Shown here: one piece after another, positions 8,957 to 17,363 of the stretch
Layout of the letters: each line of letters starts with the position of its first letter
Position numbering within the stretch: position 1 is the first letter of the stretch
Source: Actinopolyspora xinjiangensis
Lineage (GTDB): Bacteria; Actinomycetota; Actinomycetes; Mycobacteriales; Pseudonocardiaceae
Length of the DNA stretch: 64,000 nt
Assembly: GCF_900104475.1 (NCBI RefSeq)
Contig: NZ_FNJR01000002.1
Span: forward strand, 186,001-250,000
Reading direction: 5' to 3'
Notes under the pieces: model-generated
Told to the model about the DNA's origin: nothing
The model's database searches: none
The model's input: only the letters and a program-made list of their open reading frames with translations
Made by a program: the position numbers and the translations under genes

Positions 8957-9321
8957 TGGGGGGCTGTGGGAACTGTGGCGAGCGCGTTCCGGTTACGAGG
9001 TCCACATCCCGTTGTTCGCGCTGCTGGCCGCCGCGAGCTTCGGTCTGGTGGTGCGCCGGGCGCACCGAAGGAGGACGGTGCCGGGACCGAGGACGTGAGA
9101 GCGGGGCTTCCCGAAGCCGCTCCTCGCCCTCGTGAGGGGGCGCACTCGGCGGAACCTCCCGTGCGGTTCCCGCCTCGGGAGCTCCGCCGTCGGATGGGTG
9201 GACCGACGGTCCCGATCCGTCGATTTCCCGCGAGATCGCCGCCTCGCGGGGGAGCGGCGGCGTGAATTTCGCGAGAAATCGACGATCACGGCAGGCGCGG
9301 GTCGGGAGGTTCGGCCCGGCG
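8957..9321. other. Gap between membrane protein and DUF397 genes
   Basis: About 365 bases without a supported gene. One frame encodes a membrane-helix-like stretch near 9000-9060 but has no start codon. A long imperfect inverted repeat at 9219-9283 is the only clear structure. Confidence 0.5.
9219..9283 (-). terminator. Imperfect inverted repeat downstream of the XRE/DUF397 pair
   Basis: Two 19-base arms, 9219-9237 and 9265-9283, match in 16 positions when one is reverse-complemented, with a GC-rich loop of 27 bases that can itself fold. It begins about 40 bp past the DUF397 stop codon on the minus strand, so it may end that transcript. There is no clear U tract, so a protein-binding site is also possible. 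Confidence 0.45.
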
Positions 9322-9525
9322 TCAGCCGAGTCGGTCCCGGCGGAGGTGGTGCAGGAAGTTGGTCCACTGGGTGTGGGTGAAGTGGTGGGTGGGGCCGGTG
9401 GGGTTCTTGGAGTCGCGCAGTCGCCAGCCAGTCGCGTCGTAGGCGACCTCGACGCAGTTCTCCGCTCCGCCGCTGAAGCTGCTCTTGACCCAGTGAAGCG
9501 TTTCCAACGCCATCCTGTCGTACAT
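9322..9525 (-). CDS. DUF397 domain protein
   Basis: A 67-residue protein with the full DUF397 pattern: 'WVKSSFSGGAENCVEVA' followed by 'WRLRDSKNPTGPTHHFT' and the end 'TNFLHHLRRDRLG'. In actinomycetes these proteins act as partners of DUF5753-type XRE regulators (the BldB/WhiJ style pairs that affect differentiation and antibiotic production). Its start, with AAGGG upstream, is 11 bases after the stop of such a regulator, so the two are cotranscribed. The ATG at 9525 is used; an in-frame ATG four codons later is possible. Confidence 0.92.
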   Translation of the reverse strand: MYDRMALETLHWVKSSFSGGAENCVEVAYDATGWRLRDSKNPTGPTHHFTHTQWTNFLHHLRRDRLG

Positions 9526-9536
9526 GCGTCGCCCTT

Positions 9537-10352
9537 CTAAGTCAGTTCCCCGATACGTCGTTCGATGGCTTCGAGCGTCTTCTGCGGACTCAGTGCTACG
9601 GCGCGCAGGTTGTCATAGGCGAGGTTGTAGACCCGGACGTGCTCGCGCCCGAGGTAGTCACTGCCAGTCAGGCCCTCGGTGTAAACGATACTCGGCTTGC
9701 CCTCAAGCAGCGTGATGATCGTGAAGGCCGTGCCGTGACATGCGTGTGCGCCGCCGTCGAACGGGATGATCTGCACGGTGGTGTCGGGTGTCTCAGCGAG
9801 ACTTCTCATTTGTTCGAGTTGACCGCGCAACACGGCCTTTCCACCGATCTCGCGGTGCAGAGCTTCTTCACCGATTACCAGCCAGAGCCGCGTCGTCTCG
9901 CTGTTCATCAGACGTTCCGCGCGCTTGGAACGTTCTTCGGCCATGCGATCCACGTCGGCCGGGGCGACTATGACCGCGCTGCGCAGTATGGCGCGGGCGT
10001 AATCGAACGTCTGCACGGTTCCCGGGAACGAGTCGGGGAAGAACAGCTTGAGTTCGGTCGCGGCGGCGACCAGGTTGACGTACTTGGTCGCCCACTCGGG
10101 GACACGTGCGGGCGGCAGCCTGCGGCGCGCTTCCGCGGCGAGTTCCTTGAGGGCGTCCGCGCGCTCTGGCGCGATGCCGAAGACATCGATCGCCTTCGCC
10201 AGTTCCCTGTCGGTGACGCTCTTGTCGCCCTGCTCGACCTTCGAGAGTTTGCCCGCGTACCAACCGAGCCGCTTGGTGGAATCCGATGTGGACAACCCGC
10301 TGCTCTCACGGGCCTCCCGCAGCTCGGCGCCCAGCAGGATGATCCGTTGCAC
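9537..10352 (-). CDS. XRE family regulator with DUF5753 domain
   Basis: A 271-residue regulator. Residues 5-60 form the Cro/C1 helix-turn-helix ('LREARESSGLSTSDSTKRLG', 'LSKVEQGDKSVTDREL'). Residues about 90-265 form the DUF5753 domain, with 'FPGTVQTFDYARAILRS' and 'QIIPFDGGAHACHG'. These are the WhiJ-type regulators paired with DUF397 proteins. It starts with GTG at 10352 and has no obvious ribosome site. A divergent gene begins 26 bases away, so the two share a promoter region. Confidence 0.93.
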   Translation of the reverse strand: MQRIILLGAELREARESSGLSTSDSTKRLGWYAGKLSKVEQGDKSVTDRELAKAIDVFGIAPERADALKELAAEARRRLPPARVPEWATKYVNLVAAATELKLFFPDSFPGTVQTFDYARAILRSAVIVAPADVDRMAEERSKRAERLMNSETTRLWLVIGEEALHREIGGKAVLRGQLEQMRSLAETPDTTVQIIPFDGGAHACHGTAFTIITLLEGKPSIVYTEGLTGSDYLGREHVRVYNLAYDNLRAVALSPQKTLEAIERRIGELT

Positions 10353-10378
10353 GATACGTGATCAAAGGGATGCGCAGC

Positions 10379-10798
10379 ATGACCGGGACGTTCATTGGCC
10401 GGGAGTTCGACGGGCCGTCGACGGAGGATCCGTCGCACGCGGGGCGAAACGGGAGAAACGGGTCACTCGCGCATCCACTGGACGCCCACGTGGTCGATCC
10501 GACGGACATGCCGCCGCTGTGCGGCGAGAGCGAGTTCGCGGAGTTGATGAGCGGCATGGTCACCGATACCGCGCCCAGGGTGTTCGCGGTGGTGCGCGAG
10601 TACGGCGAGCGGGTGGACGCCCACGTGGCCGCCTGGGGCATGGTCTTCGAGGACCACGCCGAGGTCGTCTCGGTGGACGGGACAGTGCGGATGCGGGTCT
10701 CGGAGCCGGAGCGGGCCGCGCGCAGGTTCGGCTTCGGCAGCCACATCCGCGCTCGTGTGGTGTGGCCGAGGGCGGGCGGTGCGCCCGAGCCCTGTTGA
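10379..10798 (+). CDS. Hypothetical protein divergent from the XRE/DUF397 pair
   Basis: A 139-residue protein with a disordered, Asp/Asn-rich N-terminal third and a compact C-terminal part of about 80 residues ('SEFAELMSGMVTDTAPRVFAVV', 'AHVAAWGMVFEDHAEVV', ending in a basic segment). No family is recognised. The ATG at 10379 has AAAGGG nine bases upstream; upstream in-frame starts at 10358 and 10370 are less likely. The 26-bp shared promoter region with the XRE gene suggests it is a target or third component of that regulatory locus. Confidence 0.7.
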   Translation: MTGTFIGREFDGPSTEDPSHAGRNGRNGSLAHPLDAHVVDPTDMPPLCGESEFAELMSGMVTDTAPRVFAVVREYGERVDAHVAAWGMVFEDHAEVVSVDGTVRMRVSEPERAARRFGFGSHIRARVVWPRAGGAPEPC

Positions 10799-10834
10799 AC
10801 GCGGCTTCCGGTCACCGCCACGACGAGCGGGCGA

Positions 10835-11269
10835 TCACAGCGAGCGCAGCGCGGCCCGGATCTCCTCGGGCACCGGAAGGGTGGTGTGGGTCTCGCGGTC
10901 CACGTAGACGTGCACGAACCGCCCCAGCGAGGCGGGTCGCTCGCTGCCGTTGCCGAACACCGCCAGCCCGTAGGTGACGCTGGAGTTGCCCAAGCGCCGC
11001 AGTCCGATGCCCACCTCGACGTCGTCGGGGAAGCTCAGCTCGGAGAGGTAGCGGCAGCCGGTCTCGGCGACCATGCCGATGGCGGGCAGCGCGCGGATGT
11101 CGGTTCCGGTGGCCCGCATCAGCCAGCCGTTCACGGCGGTGTCGAACCAGGAGTAGTGCGCCACGTTGTTCACGTGGCCGTAGGAGTCGTTGTCACTCCA
11201 CCGCGTGGTGATCGGCCACAGCACGTTGAAGTCGGCGCGCTTCGGTGGTGGATCGGGAAAGTCGGACAC
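10835..11269 (-). CDS. Hot-dog fold acyl-CoA thioesterase
   Basis: A 144-residue protein of the 4-hydroxybenzoyl-CoA thioesterase type. The catalytic segment 'TTRWSDNDSYGHVNNVAHYSWFDTA' near residues 22-46 has the Asp-Xaa-Tyr-Gly-His-Val-Asn-Asn signature, and the following beta strands match the hot-dog fold. It should hydrolyse an acyl-CoA; the acyl group is not evident. The GTG at 11269 gives normal family length. The frame stays open upstream to 11386 but that part is not conserved-looking. Confidence 0.88.
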   Translation of the reverse strand: MSDFPDPPPKRADFNVLWPITTRWSDNDSYGHVNNVAHYSWFDTAVNGWLMRATGTDIRALPAIGMVAETGCRYLSELSFPDDVEVGIGLRRLGNSSVTYGLAVFGNGSERPASLGRFVHVYVDRETHTTLPVPEEIRAALRSL

Positions 11270-11401
11270 GGCGGGCAGCCTAACCGGTCGGGGAAGGGTG
11301 GCCCCCGTGTCAAGGACGATCGTCACGACCGGTAAGATGTTTCGTGTCCGGCCACGAGGTGGCAAGGCTCCGAACGGAGCATCCACCGGCCGGGTGCGTT
11401 G

Positions 11402-11476
11402 GCGCGATTAGCTCAGCGGGAGAGCGCTACCTTGACACGGTAGAGGTCACTGGTTCGATCCCAGTATCGCGCACCA
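11402..11476 (+). tRNA. tRNA-Val (GAC)
   Basis: A complete cloverleaf. The acceptor stem pairs GCGCGAT with ATCGCGC. The D-arm is GCTCAGCGGGAGAGC. The anticodon stem CTACC/GGTAG encloses loop TTGACAC with anticodon GAC, and the T-loop is GGTTCGATCCC. The CCA end is encoded. It lies alone; no other tRNA was found nearby. Confidence 0.96.
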
Positions 11477-12053
11477 GCTCCGATCCGGAGTGCTTCTCCG
11501 GTCGTCCCGCCGGAACGGCACGGTTCGTTCGATTCCGTTCTCCCGCGCGCCGTCGAGGTGCGCCCCCTGCTGTTGTCGTCAGGGGATTCACCGTCCGGTT
11601 GAGATTTTCCCGCTGATTTCCTCCGCTGGTTGCCCGTGTCCCGGCCGGCGGGGACGCTCGGCCGGTCGAAGCGGGTTACGAACCGGAGTTCGTGCGTGGC
11701 GGTTCGGAGAGCCGGGATCGGTCCTGATCTCGTCGGAGATTGGTTCCCCGGCTTTCGTGGTTTTCCCCGCGGGGATCGCATCGATGGGACGTACTGCGCG
11801 CTGGAACCCTTCCGCACGGCGGCATCGGCGACCCCACCGGCCTCCCCGAGGTGGAATGCTCGCCCGTTCGGTCGCCCCCGGCCGCTGTGGACCTCTCAGG
11901 CGGAGAACGGCCGCTGCGCTGCTCCGCCCTCGTGAGAGCCCGACAGGGGCGGCTTCGCGCGAGCGCCACCGAGCGAGCTCGCCCGGTGCTACGACGCGTC
12001 ACTCCCGGGCGGGGTGCGAGGGGGCGAATCGTGGGGTGCCGCCGGACGGTGGC
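11477..12053. other. Gene-free stretch after tRNA-Val
   Basis: About 577 bases. All open frames here are Arg/Pro/Ser-rich and lack family-like motifs or ribosome sites. tRNA 3' ends are common integration points, but no integrase or direct repeat of the tRNA end was found within the window. Confidence 0.5.
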
Positions 12054-13058
12054 TCAGCCCGGCTCGCTCTCCGCGCGCTCGGGACCGCTCGGCGCCCGGG
12101 AAGCGGTCGTGGGCTCCCGCCCGGGGCTCGCGCGAAATCGTCCCCGCGTCACCGCCAGCAGCGCTCCGACCAGCATGACCAGTGCTCCCACGAGCTGTGG
12201 TGTCGTGAAGGTCTCGTCCAGGAAGAGTAGCGAGCAGGTCGTGCCGAACACCGGAACGGTGAACATCATGATCGTCGAGGTCGAGGCGCTCACCGTTCGC
12301 AGCGCGCGGTAGTAGCAGAGATAGGCCACGGCCGTCGGCCCCAGTGCGAGGTAACCGATGTTCACCCAGGTGCTCGCGGAAACCTCGGCCCACGCCACCT
12401 CGGGCATCGCGGGCAGGGCGAACACCAGCAGCCCCAGCGATCCCACCAGCATCCCGCTGGTTGTGGCGCGCAGTGGTTCCATGCCGACCAAGACCCTCTT
12501 GGAGACGATGCTGTAACCGGCCCAGCAGGCGGCTCCCAACAGGAACACCAGGTCCCCACGCGGTCTGGTCCCCTCCAGCGGGGAGGCATCGCCTCCGGCG
12601 CCCAGGAGGAAGACCCCCGCCCCGCCCATGCCGAGCGCGAGTCCCGCGATCCGGGCGGCCGAGGCCGACTCTCTCCTGAACGAGAGCAGCACCAGTGTCG
12701 TGAGCACCGGACTCAGCACGGGCACGATGACGCTGCCGTCGATCGACGGGGCCAGCGACAATCCCCGGAAGAAGAGGACGTTGTAGGCGAACACCCCCAG
12801 CATTCCCACCGCACCGGCCCGTAGAAACCGTCCCCGCGACATCGCGGGTGCGGGCTCGGCCCTCCCACGTGCCACGCCCAGCAGGACCAGCAGCACCAAC
12901 GTCCCGCCCCCGAACCGCAGCACCGCGGCCACTTCGTGCGGGAGCTCGCTCACCACCACCTTCGAGCTGGTGAACGCGCTGCCGAAGAAAACCATCGTGA
13001 CCAGCAGGTAGAGGTGTGCTTCCACGGATTCGTGCCGTTGTCGGGTCCGCCGCGCCAT
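12054..13058 (-). CDS. EamA/DMT family transporter
   Basis: A protein of about 334 residues with ten predicted membrane helices in two repeated EamA halves. The first half has 'FFGSAFTSSKVVVSELP' and 'GVFAYNVLFFRGLSLAP'; the second has 'ACWAGYSIVSKRVL' and 'LALGPTAVAYLCYYRAL'. Such drug/metabolite transporters export metabolites or amino acids. The ATG at 13058 is preceded by GGGAGCG and starts 'MARRTR'. The C-terminal 40 residues are Ser/Pro/Glu-rich and probably unstructured. It is divergent from an AraC regulator gene, a common arrangement for regulated exporters. Confidence 0.9.
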   Translation of the reverse strand: MARRTRQRHESVEAHLYLLVTMVFFGSAFTSSKVVVSELPHEVAAVLRFGGGTLVLLVLLGVARGRAEPAPAMSRGRFLRAGAVGMLGVFAYNVLFFRGLSLAPSIDGSVIVPVLSPVLTTLVLLSFRRESASAARIAGLALGMGGAGVFLLGAGGDASPLEGTRPRGDLVFLLGAACWAGYSIVSKRVLVGMEPLRATTSGMLVGSLGLLVFALPAMPEVAWAEVSASTWVNIGYLALGPTAVAYLCYYRALRTVSASTSTIMMFTVPVFGTTCSLLFLDETFTTPQLVGALVMLVGALLAVTRGRFRASPGREPTTASRAPSGPERAESEPG

Positions 13059-13271
13059 GTATCGCTCCCGTCCGGACGTGTGCACTTCGGTTCACCGGTC
13101 ACCTCGGAAACCCGCTTCCGGTGTGCCGCCCGCCGGGAACGCGGTGATCTTCGGCTGCCACCGGGCCGCCAGACCCAGCGCGGCGGCACTGTGCCCTCGT
13201 GTCGTGCCCGGCGCGGGCGAGGAGCCGCTGTCACGGGGAGATCATGACTCCCGGCCCACGGCCGGGTCTTG

Positions 13272-13277
13272 TACATT
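13272..13277 (+). promoter_or_regulatory. -10 element placing the AraC gene on a leaderless transcript
   Basis: TACATT lies six bases before the ATG at 13284. Transcription would then start at or next to the start codon, matching the lack of any ribosome-binding site. The -35 region is not clear. Confidence 0.5.
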
Positions 13278-13283
13278 CTTCGC

Positions 13284-14081
13284 ATGATCACCAGCTCGGG
13301 AGTGGCTGCGTGGCGTCCTCCCGTGCCCGGGATCGTGGAGGCCTACCACGCCCACCTCGTCGAGCACTCCTATCCGATGCACGCCCACGACTCGTGGACA
13401 CTGCTGGTGGTGGACGAGGGGACGGTGCGCTACGACCTGCACCGCCACGAGCACGGCGCGCTGGGGAGCCTGGTCACCCTGCTGCCGCCGCACGTCCCGC
13501 ACAACGGAACACCGGTCACCCCGCGAGGACTCAAGAAGCGGGTGCTCTACCTGGATCCGAGCCGGTTCGGTGACGACCTGGTGGGGCTCGCGGTGGGCGC
13601 GCCCACCATCGACGACCCGCCGCTGCGCCACCACGTTCATCAGTTGCACGAGTCCCTGATGGTTCCGGGCGAGGATCTGGAGGCGGAGAGCCGCCTCGCG
13701 CTCATCGTCGAACGGCTGCGGCGGCACTTGACCGGGCGGGCCGAAGCCGCCCGGCACGCCGGGTACTCCGAACTCGCCGTGCGGCTGCGCGAGCTGTTGG
13801 AGGAGCATCTGGTCGAGGGGATCACGCTCCGGCGGGCGGCGAAGTTGCTGTACGCACACCCGGCCCACCTCGTGCGGGTTTTCAGCGGGGAGTTCGGCAC
13901 TCCCCCGCACCGGTACCTGATCGGGCGCAGGGTCGATCTCGCCCGCCGGTTGCTGCTCGACGGGATGGCGCCCCGGTTCGTGGCCACGTCGGTGGGGTTC
14001 TACGACCAGGCGCATCTGGCCAGGCACTTCAGGCGGGTGATCGGTACGAGTCCGGGGCGGTTCGGCCGTTCCCGGTGGTAG
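13284..14081 (+). CDS. AraC family transcriptional regulator
   Basis: A 265-residue regulator with an N-terminal cupin-like sensor domain ('YHAHLVEHSYPMHAHDSW', 'LVTLLPPHVPHNG') and a C-terminal AraC DNA-binding domain of about 100 residues. The latter has two helix-turn-helix units ('LRRAAKLLYAHPAHLVRVFSGEFG', 'FVATSVGFYDQAHLARHFRRVIGTSPGRF'). This AraC subtype often controls an adjacent transporter; the EamA gene is divergent from it, so control of that exporter is likely. The ATG at 13284 is used. Confidence 0.92.
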   Translation: MITSSGVAAWRPPVPGIVEAYHAHLVEHSYPMHAHDSWTLLVVDEGTVRYDLHRHEHGALGSLVTLLPPHVPHNGTPVTPRGLKKRVLYLDPSRFGDDLVGLAVGAPTIDDPPLRHHVHQLHESLMVPGEDLEAESRLALIVERLRRHLTGRAEAARHAGYSELAVRLRELLEEHLVEGITLRRAAKLLYAHPAHLVRVFSGEFGTPPHRYLIGRRVDLARRLLLDGMAPRFVATSVGFYDQAHLARHFRRVIGTSPGRFGRSRW

Positions 14082-14105
14082 GGCCGTGGTGAGGCCGTGG
14101 TGGGG

Positions 14106-14489
14106 TCAGCCGCCGAAGGATTCTGGCCCGAATCGGCCCCACGCCACGAAGGCGGCCAGGGCCAGGTAGACCAGGTTCGCCACGACGGCCGTCCGCTCGT
14201 CACGCCGAAGGTGGGTGAGCATGGCCCCGATCATCAACGCCATCCAGCAGACGGCGGTCACCGGCACCATGACCGGCGCGATGTCGACGACGGCTGGAAG
14301 CGTGATGCCGAACGCGGCGAGAATCTCGACGGCTCCGAGGGTCTTGACGAAGCCGACGCCGAAGTCGGCGGTCCACCCTCCGTTGGAGGTCGCGGCCAGC
14401 TTGTCCTTCGGCACGAACAGCTTCGTGACACCGCCGACCAGCATGACGACGGCCAGCAGTCCGGCGACGATCCACAACGCCAGATTCAT
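14106..14489 (-). CDS. DoxX family membrane protein
   Basis: A 127-residue protein with four membrane helices. The N-terminal helix and following 'GGVTKLFVPKDKLA', then 'GFVKTLGAVEILAAFGITLP' and 'VWMALMIGAMLTHLRR'-like segments match the DoxX group. The start 'MNLALW' at 14489 follows GGAGCGAAG. DoxX proteins are linked to redox or oxidative-stress functions, but the role of this subgroup is not established. It is convergent with the AraC gene. Confidence 0.88.
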   Translation of the reverse strand: MNLALWIVAGLLAVVMLVGGVTKLFVPKDKLAATSNGGWTADFGVGFVKTLGAVEILAAFGITLPAVVDIAPVMVPVTAVCWMALMIGAMLTHLRRDERTAVVANLVYLALAAFVAWGRFGPESFGG

Positions 14490-14732
14490 GGTGCTTCGCT
14501 CCGTGCGGGAGTGGGGGCACGCCTCGTTCGGGGACAACCTGTCACATCGTGCCCGCGCGGTACGAGTCGTTTTCCGGATTCGTCCCGGTTCGGGAGGAGT
14601 CCGCGGCGAATGGTCCGGTTGGGACAGTCGCCGCTCCGGCCACGGCCGCGCGAGTCGGCGAGCCGCGGCACCGGGCGGGCCGCGAGCGACGTGTCAGCGA
14701 CCGCCGCTCCGACTCCCGGCCCCGTCCGGTCC

Positions 14733-16337
14733 TCACCGCGCTCCGACCTCCTCGCCCCGCCTGTCCCCCGAGTCGCCGGGTACGCGCCTGCCGAGCAACC
14801 GCAGTCCGACCAGCAGCACCGAGACAGAAACCAGGAAGGAAGCCCACCACGGAAAGCCGAAGCCGATCGGCAGCAGTCCGAGGACCACCGCGACGGCCCC
14901 CGCGTACATGGCGTAGGGGATCTGGGTACGCACGTGGTCGACCACGTCGCACTGCGAGGCCAGCGAGGAGATCACCGTGGTGTCCGAGATCGGTGAACAG
15001 TGATCGCCCCACACCGCTCCGGCCAGCACGGTGGCCACGCTGGCGTAGATGATCGGGTGCCCACCGGCGGTTTCGGCTTCCTGCACCCGCAGCAGTGACC
15101 AGGCCAGCGGCACGGCGAGCGGGGTCAGGATTCCCATGGTCCCCCAGCTCGTCCCGGTCGCGAACGCCACGGCGGCGGCGAGCACGAACAGGATCACCGG
15201 CAGCAGCGAGGCAGGCAGCGCCTCGCTGAGCGCCCCAGCCAGGAACTCGGCGGTCTTGAGCTTCTCGGTCAGCGAGGACAACGCCCAGGCGGCCGAGAGG
15301 ATGATGACCACGTAAAGCACCGACTTGATCCCGGCGAACCACGCGTCCACGAACTGCCCCAGGGACAGAATCCGCTGTCCGAAGCTGAGCACCGCCGCGA
15401 CGAGCAGCGCCACGAGCGAACCCCACACCAGCGCGGCGAACGGATCGCCGTTGCCCATGATCTCGAAGACGGTGCTGCCGCTGCCGGTTGCCAGCAGTCC
15501 CACGAAGGTGGTCACGACCAGGGCCAGGATCGGCAGCAACGCGTTCAGGAATCGGCGCGGGGTGCGCTCCTCGGGGCGCAGCTCGGCCTCGGTGTCCTCA
15601 CCGGATCCCAGGTTCGATCCCGGACGCAGTACGGTTCCCGACTCCCGGGCACGCTGCTCGGCACGCGCCATCGGGCCGAAATCGCGTCGGCTCGCGGCGA
15701 CCGCGAACACCAGCACCACGGCCAGCACCGGGTAGAAGGCGTAGCGCAGCGAGCTGACGAACACGGCGAAGCCGCTCTGGTCGAGTCCGATCTTGCCGAC
15801 CGCGTCGTCGACCAGCCCGACCTGATAGCCGATCCAGGTGGTGAAGAGCCCGCACGCGGCCACCGGGGCCGCGGTGGAGTCCACGATGTAGGCGAGCTTC
15901 TCCCGTGAGATCCGCAGCCGGTCGGTGATGGGGCGCATCGTGTTGCCCACCACGAGACTGTTGGCGTAGTCGTCGAAGAAGATCGCCAGTCCCAGTCCGC
16001 CGGTGGCGAGCTGCCCCCGGCGGGGTGTGGCGGCCCAGCGCGTCACCAGTTTCACGATGCCGTCGGTGCCCCCGTTGCGCCGGATCACCCCCACCAGGCC
16101 GCCGATCATCAGCGTGGCCACGACGATCATCACGTGGTCCCGGTCGGCGAGCGCGTCGACGATGTGCACTCCCACCGTGTCCAGCAGCGAGGTGCCCAGG
16201 CCCGTGAGGGTGGCGCCTTCCAGCAGCCAGGCTCCCAGCCAGACTCCGGCCAGCAGCGCGGGGATGACCTGCCGGGTCAACAGCGCGAGTGCGATCGCGA
16301 GCAGCGGAGGCAGGATCGACAGCCACGTCGCGGTCAT
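14733..16337 (-). CDS. NhaC-family Na+/H+ antiporter
   Basis: A 534-residue polytopic protein of the NhaC family. It has about 12 helices, the conserved 'FFDDYANSLVVGNTMRPI' near residue 145, 'DSTAAPVAACGLFTTWIG' near residue 175 and 'GAVWGDHCSPISDTTVISS' near residue 440, the last being a hallmark of the family. A hydrophilic loop of about 40 residues lies in the centre. The ATG at 16337 follows AAAGGA. It should exchange sodium for protons or import an organic anion; the exact substrate is not evident. Confidence 0.92.
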   Translation of the reverse strand: MTATWLSILPPLLAIALALLTRQVIPALLAGVWLGAWLLEGATLTGLGTSLLDTVGVHIVDALADRDHVMIVVATLMIGGLVGVIRRNGGTDGIVKLVTRWAATPRRGQLATGGLGLAIFFDDYANSLVVGNTMRPITDRLRISREKLAYIVDSTAAPVAACGLFTTWIGYQVGLVDDAVGKIGLDQSGFAVFVSSLRYAFYPVLAVVLVFAVAASRRDFGPMARAEQRARESGTVLRPGSNLGSGEDTEAELRPEERTPRRFLNALLPILALVVTTFVGLLATGSGSTVFEIMGNGDPFAALVWGSLVALLVAAVLSFGQRILSLGQFVDAWFAGIKSVLYVVIILSAAWALSSLTEKLKTAEFLAGALSEALPASLLPVILFVLAAAVAFATGTSWGTMGILTPLAVPLAWSLLRVQEAETAGGHPIIYASVATVLAGAVWGDHCSPISDTTVISSLASQCDVVDHVRTQIPYAMYAGAVAVVLGLLPIGFGFPWWASFLVSVSVLLVGLRLLGRRVPGDSGDRRGEEVGAR

Positions 16338-16841
16338 CGAGTTCCTTTCGGGCGGTGATGATTGGACCTCCGCTGCGGGAGGTCGTTGCCGGAAGGCATC
16401 GCGGAGTGGTGAGCACTTCCCGGTGCACGGTGCATGATTTATGTCACCCGGTGTGGGTTGTGGCACACAGTAGCTTTGTTTGGTCGAACATCAAATAGTC
16501 ATTCGTTGCTTCAACCCACGGGGTAATCGTACTTTGTTGCGCATGGTGTGCTGATAGTTGCGTGCCGGTGACCAGCGGAAGTGTCCGATCGGGCGGAGTG
16601 TCCCCGGGGTGGTGATCTCCCGGGGTGGCTCCCTCGTAGGGGTGGTCATCCCCGCTTCGGGAGACCTCGCGTGGTTACCCCGGGTTCTCCAGGAGGGAAT
16701 GGCGTGGCGGGATCCAGGGTGTGGAATATTTTTCAGTCACTTGATTGACTGGTTTCGATCAACTGATTAAATTGGTTGACTGAAAAGGTTGCCGGGGTCC
16801 TGCGGCTCACCAGGCCGGAACGGAGCGTGTGACATCGGTGA
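16338..16841. other. Gap upstream of the catabolic locus
   Basis: About 500 bases with no gene. Two sub-regions, 16430-16560 and 16720-16790, are clearly richer in A and T than their surroundings and probably contain promoters. The second holds a long inverted repeat, listed separately. Confidence 0.6.
16730..16786. promoter_or_regulatory. AT-rich 57-bp operator-like inverted repeat
   Basis: Outer arms TTTTCAGTCA (16730-16739) and TGACTGAAAA (16777-16786) are perfect complements. The interior repeats TTGATTGACTGG and related GATCAACTGATTAA, giving a nested set of half sites of the type TTGA/TCAA. It lies between the NhaC gene and the decayed TetR gene. Its low GC and symmetry suggest a regulator binding site, possibly that of the decayed regulator. 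Confidence 0.5.
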
Positions 16842-17162
16842 GGACTACGACGAGGAGGACCGCTCGGATCGACCGAGCCGCGGCCACCCGAGGGGCGATC
16901 CCGGGCTCCACGGGATCGTCACCGAAGACTCGATGCGCTCCGAATCGCTGCTGCTGTCCCTGAAGGGGATGGACCGGTGCCTGCCCGAGCTGCCGGACCA
17001 CGTGCGAACCGAACGCTGGAACATGGCGCTGTACCTGACCAGGTACGTGTGCGTCGAACGGAACGCGCCCTCGCCGAGGTGCTCACCACCGCGCACTCCG
17101 ACTGGGAGGAACTCGTCACCAGCCTGACCGAAGCGCTCACGGGCTCTGGTCGGCCCCGGTGA
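16842..17162 (+). pseudogene. Decayed TetR-type regulator, C-terminal part
   Basis: One frame gives 'SLKGMDRCLPELPDHV' and 'RWNMALYLTRYVCVE', then the match jumps by one frame near 17050 to 'RALAEVLTTAHSDWEELV' and ends 'LTEALTG' before TGA at 17160-17162. Together these resemble the ligand-binding C-terminus of a TetR regulator. No helix-turn-helix is encoded upstream, so the gene has lost its DNA-binding half and carries a frameshift. It precedes the monooxygenase operon on the same strand, where its regulator would be expected. Confidence 0.6.
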
Positions 17163-17363
17163 CACGTCAGCCGTGACCGAACCCCGACCCGAGACTTCGA
17201 ACCGAGCGGACGTCGATGACGACGACCGCCGGAACCGGTGCCGCGCTCCGGCGGAGAACGAGACGGGCCGGGTCCGGCCAGGCGCGCCACTCGAAGACCG
17301 GCGGGTCGGGAGGTCCTCGGCGGGAACCGAAACAGCGACTTCCGAACTACAAGGACCGGACAC

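Noticed and set aside
8916-9098. Membrane-helix-like stretch after the membrane-protein gene
   Set aside because: The helix is plausible but the frame has no start codon before it and no ribosome site. It may be a chance reading of GC-rich sequence.
11402-12053. Island integrated at the tRNA-Val end
   Set aside because: No integrase gene and no repeated tRNA 3' end was found downstream; the following genes look like ordinary chromosome.
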